Below, one piece after another: positions 6,234 through 9,328 of a stretch of DNA of 9,328 nt. Both the position numbers and the translations under genes were made by a program. Position 1 is the first letter of the stretch. Every line of letters starts with the position of its first letter. Source of the stretch: JBKBXU01 sp046313675 (lineage in GTDB: Bacteria > Bacteroidota > Bacteroidia > Cytophagales > Cytophagaceae). The stretch covers positions 1 to 9,328 of the forward strand of contig JBKBXU010000180.1 of assembly GCA_046313675.1 (NCBI GenBank), in the 5' to 3' direction. Below the pieces are notes generated by a model. It was not told the DNA's origin, searched no databases, and saw only the letters and a list, made by a program, of their open reading frames with translations.

Positions 6234-8094
6234 CTTCCTTCACCAGATCTTTTTCAATTTTCAAATTCTCAATAATAAACTGTTGCCTCTCAGGGGTATT
6301 TTTTCCCATATAGTAACTCAACAGTTTTGTAATGGATGTTTCTTTCTTTAATACAATAGGATCAAGTTTGATTTCTTCTCCTATAAAAGTACCGAATTCG
6401 TCCGGAGAAATCTCACCTAAACCTTTAAACCTGGTTATTTCCGGCTTCCCTCCCAACTTCTGAACGGCAGCTTGCTTTTCCTCTTCACTATAACAATAGA
6501 AGGTTTCCTTCTTATTACGCACCCTGAACAGTGGTGTATCCAGAATATATAAATGTCCGTTTCGAACAAGGTCAGGGAAAAACTGTAGAAAAAATGTCAG
6601 AAGCAGGAGTCTGATGTGCATTCCATCCACATCCGCATCGGTGGCAATTACAATTTTGTTATAGCGTAAAGCATCCAGACCATCTTCAATATTAAGGGCA
6701 TGTTGAAGAAGGTTAAACTCTTCGTTTTCATACACGATCTTCTTTGTCAGGCCAAAACAGTTCAAAGGTTTACCCCTAAGGCTGAATACTGCCTGTGTCT
6801 GCACGTCCCTGGACTTAGTAATGGAACCACTTGCAGAATCTCCCTCGGTAATAAAAAGTGTAGTTTCGTACTTCTTTTCACTTTTCTCTTCATCAAGATG
6901 TAAGCGACAATCACGCAATTTTTTATTGTGAAGATTGGCCTTCTTAGCCCTTTCATTGGCAAGTTTTTTTATACCTGCTATGTCCTTACGCTCCCTTTCA
7001 GACTGCAAAATCCTCTTAAGCATGGCTTCTGCTGCAGGGCTATGCTGGTGGAGGTAATTATCAAGCTCGGTTTTTACAAAATCATTGATCCAGGTACGTA
7101 AACCCGGACCATCCGGATAGGTATTCTGAGAACCAAGTTTGGTTTTGGTCTGAGATTCAAAAACCGGTTCCTGAATTCGAATGGCAATGGCACCCACAAT
7201 AGAGGCACGAATATCGGAAGCGTCAAAATCTTTCTTATAAAACTCTCTTACCGTCTTTACAATTGCCTCTCTGAAAGCCGCCAGGTGGGTACCACCCTGA
7301 GTCGTATGTTGTCCGTTAACAAAAGAATAATACTCCTCTCCATACTGAATACCATGCGTTAGCGCAATTTCAATATCATTGCCTTTTAATTGAATGATCG
7401 GATAGCGTATACTTTCTTCATCCGTCTTCCGCATCAAAAGATCAAGAAGGCCGTTTTCAGAATGAAATTTCTGCCCGTTAAAATTAATGGTCAAACCAGC
7501 ATTCAGAAAAGCATAGTTCCAAAGCTGTTCTTTCAGAAATTCCGGAATAAAATAGTAGTTCTTAAAAATTGTGTTGTCCGGAACAAAACAAACATAGGTA
7601 CCATTGCGCTGACTTGTAGGCTCTTCCTTATGCTCCTGACTCAATTGCCCTTTCTCAAACTCAGCAACTTTCATCATTCCATCCCGTACGGATTGTACTT
7701 TAAAATAGGACGACAAAGCGTTAACTGCCTTGGTACCCACCCCATTAAGTCCTACGGATTTTTGAAAGGCTCCGGAATCATATTTACCACCTGTATTCAT
7801 TTTAGAAACACAATCAATAACCTTCCCGAGGGGAATTCCGCGGCCGTAATCACGTATTTCAANNNNNNNNNNAACCTTATGTTCTGAAATTTTGATGTCG
7901 ATGGTCCTGCCATGACCCATCATATGCTCATCGATGGCGTTGTCAATTACTTCTTTTACCAGAATATAAATACCATCATCCTGAGAGGATCCATCCCCTA
8001 ATTTACCTATATACATTCCCGGCCTGAGCCTTATGTGCTCACGCCAGTCGAGAGAACGAATGCTGTCCTCATTATAAACTACATTTTCTGCCAT
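6220..8094 (-). CDS. parE: DNA topoisomerase IV subunit B
   Basis: ParE is the ATPase/TOPRIM subunit that works with ParC to decatenate chromosomes. The frame gives 624 residues including four unknown (75-78) from the 10 Ns at 7863-7872; the true length is probably about 620. The GHKL ATPase domain shows Glu48 and Asn52 in EVIDNAIDE, GRGIPLGK (84-91) and GVGTKAVNALS (118-128). The transducer has the QTK loop (QTKTKLG, 315-321). The TOPRIM domain has Glu417 in EGDSASGS and the Asp cluster in TDADVDG (485-491). RFKGLGEI follows at 555-562. The start SIRSLDWREHIRLRPGMYIG is of the Bacteroidota ParE type; GyrB of this phylum instead has a LEGLEAVRKRPAMYIG-like start. The ATG lies 33 bp after the CDGSH gene with no clear promoter between, so it may share that transcript. 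It is followed by gyrA, not by parC. Confidence 0.95.
   Translation of the reverse strand: MAENVVYNEDSIRSLDWREHIRLRPGMYIGKLGDGSSQDDGIYILVKEVIDNAIDEHMMGHGRTIDIKISEHKVXXXXEIRDYGRGIPLGKVIDCVSKMNTGGKYDSGAFQKSVGLNGVGTKAVNALSSYFKVQSVRDGMMKVAEFEKGQLSQEHKEEPTSQRNGTYVCFVPDNTIFKNYYFIPEFLKEQLWNYAFLNAGLTINFNGQKFHSENGLLDLLMRKTDEESIRYPIIQLKGNDIEIALTHGIQYGEEYYSFVNGQHTTQGGTHLAAFREAIVKTVREFYKKDFDASDIRASIVGAIAIRIQEPVFESQTKTKLGSQNTYPDGPGLRTWINDFVKTELDNYLHQHSPAAEAMLKRILQSERERKDIAGIKKLANERAKKANLHNKKLRDCRLHLDEEKSEKKYETTLFITEGDSASGSITKSRDVQTQAVFSLRGKPLNCFGLTKKIVYENEEFNLLQHALNIEDGLDALRYNKIVIATDADVDGMHIRLLLLTFFLQFFPDLVRNGHLYILDTPLFRVRNKKETFYCYSEEEKQAAVQKLGGKPEITRFKGLGEISPDEFGTFIGEEIKLDPIVLKKETSITKLLSYYMGKNTPERQQFIIENLKIEKDLVKEVSLD
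7863..7872. other. Assembly gap (10 Ns) inside parE
   Basis: Ten unknown bases between the HKV and EIRDYGRG codons of parE. The reading frame is kept across them. Dropping the Ns and one duplicated TT joins the flanks as ...HKVEIRDYGRG..., which matches the spacing I expect in ParE, so this is probably a fixed-length scaffold spacer and not missing sequence. Confidence 0.9.
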
Positions 8095-8127
8095 TCAGAC
8101 AAATAAATTTGATGAGATGCTTAAGAA

Positions 8128-8352
8128 TTATACCTTTTTTGGCGGTAGGTCAAAGGCTTTAGCCTCATGATCCAGGTTTCCTTTATGTGCCCCATCACAA
8201 AACGGCTTGTTCTGTGATAAACCACATCTGCATAAGCTGACAAGTGTTCTTCCGCCCAAACCATATACATTACCATTTTGATCAACGATCTCAAAATCTC
8301 CCTCGACCCGTAAAGATCCATTGCTATTAATAGTTAATTTTGTTGCAGCCAT
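8128..8352 (-). CDS. CDGSH-type [2Fe-2S] protein (mitoNEET-like)
   Basis: A small protein of 74 residues. The signature CRCGLSQNKPFCDGAH (41-56) supplies the three Cys and one His (Cys41, Cys43, Cys52, His56) that bind a redox-active, pH-sensitive [2Fe-2S] cluster in this family. The middle residue of the name motif is Ala instead of Ser, a common variant. The ATG at 8350-8352 is preferred over the in-frame ATG at 8482-8484, because the extra 44 residues (Phe/Leu/Lys-rich) resemble no CDGSH protein and would cover the promoter region. No signal peptide or membrane anchor is present, so it is likely cytoplasmic. It is divergent from the globin gene and lies 33 bp ahead of parE. Proposed roles for bacterial CDGSH proteins are Fe-S or electron transfer and iron/redox homeostasis. 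A specific partner cannot be read from the sequence, although the globin neighbour suggests oxidative or nitrosative stress. Confidence 0.92.
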   Translation of the reverse strand: MAATKLTINSNGSLRVEGDFEIVDQNGNVYGLGGRTLVSLCRCGLSQNKPFCDGAHKGNLDHEAKAFDLPPKKV

Positions 8353-8435
8353 ATCTTTAAATTTTATGCCTAAAAAATGTAGAAGAAGATTTTCTTCCGT
8401 TAGCAGCTTAAAAATACAGCAAAAATTTTCTTTTA

Positions 8436-8465
8436 AAAAATTATTCGTTACTTCGTCACGTTCAA
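8436..8465 (-). promoter_or_regulatory. Candidate promoter for the CDGSH gene
   Basis: On the minus strand, TTG (8465-8463), a 19-base spacer, then TAATTTTT (8443-8436), which matches the Bacteroidota TTG-N19-TAnnTTTG pattern at all positions but the last G. It would give an untranslated leader of roughly 75-80 bases before the CDGSH start and may also serve parE. Confidence 0.42.
8446..8460. promoter_or_regulatory. Dyad CGTTAC-TTC-GTCACG, candidate operator
   Basis: Two 6-base half-sites (CGTTAC and GTCACG) are inverted repeats at 5 of 6 positions, separated by TTC. The dyad sits exactly in the spacer of the candidate CDGSH promoter and 31 bp before the globin start, so a regulator bound here could control both genes. 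The regulator is unknown. Confidence 0.3.
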
Positions 8466-8469
8466 TAAT

Positions 8470-8483
8470 TGCATTTAAATACA
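8470..8483. promoter_or_regulatory. AT-rich imperfect palindrome just before the globin gene
   Basis: TGCATTTAAATACA is symmetric at 12 of 14 positions and ends 8 bases before the globin ATG. Its core resembles the TGCATTTAAAATACA centre I remember for NsrR-type nitric-oxide operators, but is one base shorter. AT-rich sequence makes chance symmetry likely. Confidence 0.2.
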
Positions 8484-8491
8484 TTTAAAAG

Positions 8492-8902
8492 ATGGAAAAT
8501 ACCATTTATGAAAGGCTTGGAGCGGAAAACCTTCAAATACTTGTGGATAACTTTTATGAACATGTTTTTGCTGATCCTGTTATCAAGGATCTTTTTTCAA
8601 AAACTCCAAAAGATGTAATAAAAGAGAAACAATATCTCTTTTTAACCCAGTTTCTGGGCGGTCCAGATCTATATTCCGAAAAATTTGGCCATCCCCGCTT
8701 AAGGGCCAGACACCTTCCGCATCCGATAACAGAAGACTCCGCAGTAGCCTGGCTAAAGTGTATGCACAACGCTATCTCTCAACTTCCCGTACAAGAACAA
8801 TTAAAGGAAGAGCTGTACAATGATCTCAAGTCCATTGTTGCCCTACAGGATCAAGACAGTATCATTCCTTTGGGAGAGCTCAAGGACTCAGGTATGTACT
8901 GA
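8492..8902 (+). CDS. Group II truncated hemoglobin
   Basis: A protein of 136 residues with the 2/2 globin fold, the usual length for group II (TrHb2/GlbO-like). Visible hallmarks: Tyr22 at B10 (FYEHVF), Phe35 near the CD corner (DLF), FLGGP at 54-58, the heme-binding F8 His74 in FGHPRLRARHLPHPIT, and Trp87 at G8 (VAWLKCM), which is typical of group II. Such globins bind O2 and NO, and some act in NO dioxygenation, peroxide handling or oxygen supply. The exact activity here is not predictable. It is divergent from the CDGSH protein gene across 139 bp, suggesting shared regulation in redox or nitrosative stress (inference). The ATG at 8492 is preceded by ACATTTAAAAG, with no Shine-Dalgarno sequence. 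No terminator hairpin is evident after the stop. Confidence 0.94.
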   Translation: MENTIYERLGAENLQILVDNFYEHVFADPVIKDLFSKTPKDVIKEKQYLFLTQFLGGPDLYSEKFGHPRLRARHLPHPITEDSAVAWLKCMHNAISQLPVQEQLKEELYNDLKSIVALQDQDSIIPLGELKDSGMY

Positions 8903-9328
8903 GTGGATATTCTGCTTCTTGTTCGTGTGTGTTTTCCTCGCAACTTCAATTTGCTGATACTACATATGTGCAGCACCTGCCACCGTGGTTGTTGTGCCAT
9001 ATGAAGTTGCCAAGAGTATTGTCGACCAGCCAATACTCCATTCAGTGTATCGAAACCTTCCTAATTAGCATAATAATTATCCCCAGACCAACTCCTGCAA
9101 TCAGGCCAACCATGCACTTGCTTTTGCAGCATTTACGATAGAGTATATATCCATGTACAAGTCACACGGGTTTGTGCAGCCTTGTTTGGGGGTTGGGGTA
9201 CCAACGCTCACATATATATTGCTATCAAGCATTCTGAGATTAAGAAAAGCTATCGCAGTCAACTTTTACCGATTGAAATATATGAATATGTCCTTGATTA
9301 ATAATTAATGAGAATTTGTCGAAGCAAG
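8903..9328. other. Stretch without an identifiable gene
   Basis: These 426 bases hold no reading frame I can assign to a family. On the minus strand a 43-codon frame (ATG at 9232, stop TGA 9103-9101) encodes a Cys-containing peptide (VGTPTPKQGCTNPCDLY). It ends 8 bases into a second frame whose ATG is at 9113 and which encodes a Gly-rich hydrophobic stretch (GLIAGVGLGIIIMLI), stops at 9044-9042, and is followed at once by a 31-codon frame (9041-8946). Local inverted repeats include GAGTATTG/CAATACTC (9014-9021, 9031-9038), GCAACTTCA/TGAAGTTGC (8940-8948, 9002-9010) and GTTGG/CCAAC (9192-9196, 9201-9205). No tRNA, known RNA or consensus promoter is visible. It may be a decayed small gene. Confidence 0.4.
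9101..9232 (-). pseudogene. Possible small ORF or frameshifted membrane-peptide remnant
   Basis: A 43-codon frame with protein-like composition, including Cys19 and Cys23 in GCTNPCDLY, and a last segment NAAKASAWLA. Adding one base near 9103 would join it to the overlapping frame beginning at 9113, giving one peptide with a hydrophobic Gly-rich helix and a basic end (LIRK). This suggests a frameshifted gene or a sequencing error, but no family is recognised, and a chance reading frame of this length is quite possible. Confidence 0.15.

Noticed and set aside
7390..7887. A 165-codon open frame antisense to parE
   Set aside because: It is the reverse strand of a strongly conserved ATPase domain, crosses the N run, and its translation has no recognisable domain. 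parE fully explains the sequence.
6220..8094. Calling the B subunit GyrB because it precedes gyrA
   Set aside because: The SLDWREHIRLRPGMYIG start, the EGDSASGS TOPRIM loop and the length near 620 fit Bacteroidota ParE. I see no extended GyrB-type insertion.
8353..8484. A 44-residue N-terminal extension of the CDGSH protein from an upstream ATG
   Set aside because: The extra residues do not resemble the family, are rich in Phe, Leu and Lys as expected from AT-rich spacer, and overlap the candidate promoter and dyad.
8929..9141. A 70-codon plus-strand frame after the globin gene
   Set aside because: The translation is low in coding character, has no family resemblance, and has no promoter. 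The opposite strand looks slightly more protein-like.
9308..9328. A possible gene start (ATGAGAATTTGTCGA...) at the right edge
   Set aside because: Only seven codons are visible, with no promoter or family signal, so it cannot be told from chance.
1..9328. tRNA, rRNA, CRISPR arrays, riboswitches and complete insertion sequences
   Set aside because: I looked on both strands and found no T-loop signature, regularly spaced repeats, known aptamer motif or transposase gene.

Overview
The window looks like chromosomal DNA of a Bacteroidota bacterium, probably of the Cytophagales or a close relative. The evidence is moderate to low G+C, starts without Shine-Dalgarno sequences, at least one good TTG-N19-TAnnTTTG promoter of the Bacteroidota primary-sigma type, and GyrA and ParE proteins with the signatures I associate with that phylum. 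The order assignment is inference. Almost everything is a recognisable gene. The exceptions are the last ~430 bases and a few small structured gaps.

Positions 1-2135 (+) hold the downstream part of a peptide-modification/peptidase cluster: the C-terminal part of an alpha-E protein, a transglutaminase-like cysteine peptidase, and Anbu, a proteasome-related Ntn-hydrolase. This set is known from comparative genomics, usually with a circularly permuted ATP-grasp ligase. That gene would be expected just left of this window. The biochemical role of the system is still unsettled. A good promoter lies directly before anbu, and a strong bidirectional terminator (2144-2180) closes the cluster against the convergent gene.

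Positions 2196-8352 (-) read, in transcription order: a small CDGSH [2Fe-2S] protein, parE (topoisomerase IV subunit B), gyrA (DNA gyrase subunit A) and a secreted TPR protein. The two topoisomerase genes encode subunits of different enzymes, so each should have its partner elsewhere in the genome. A run of 10 Ns interrupts parE, and it looks like an artificial scaffold spacer. A perfect 24-bp palindrome spans the parE stop codon. A 17-bp terminal-inverted-repeat structure flanked by TTA direct repeats lies between gyrA and the TPR gene. It may be a terminator or a MITE-like element.

Positions 8353-8902: the CDGSH gene and a group II truncated hemoglobin gene are divergent across a 139-bp AT-rich spacer. 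The spacer carries a candidate promoter with a dyad symmetry between its -33 and -7 elements, which suggests a shared redox or nitrosative-stress switch. Positions 8903-9328 contain no gene I can name, only short unclassified reading frames and local inverted repeats. I found no tRNA, rRNA, CRISPR array or complete insertion sequence.
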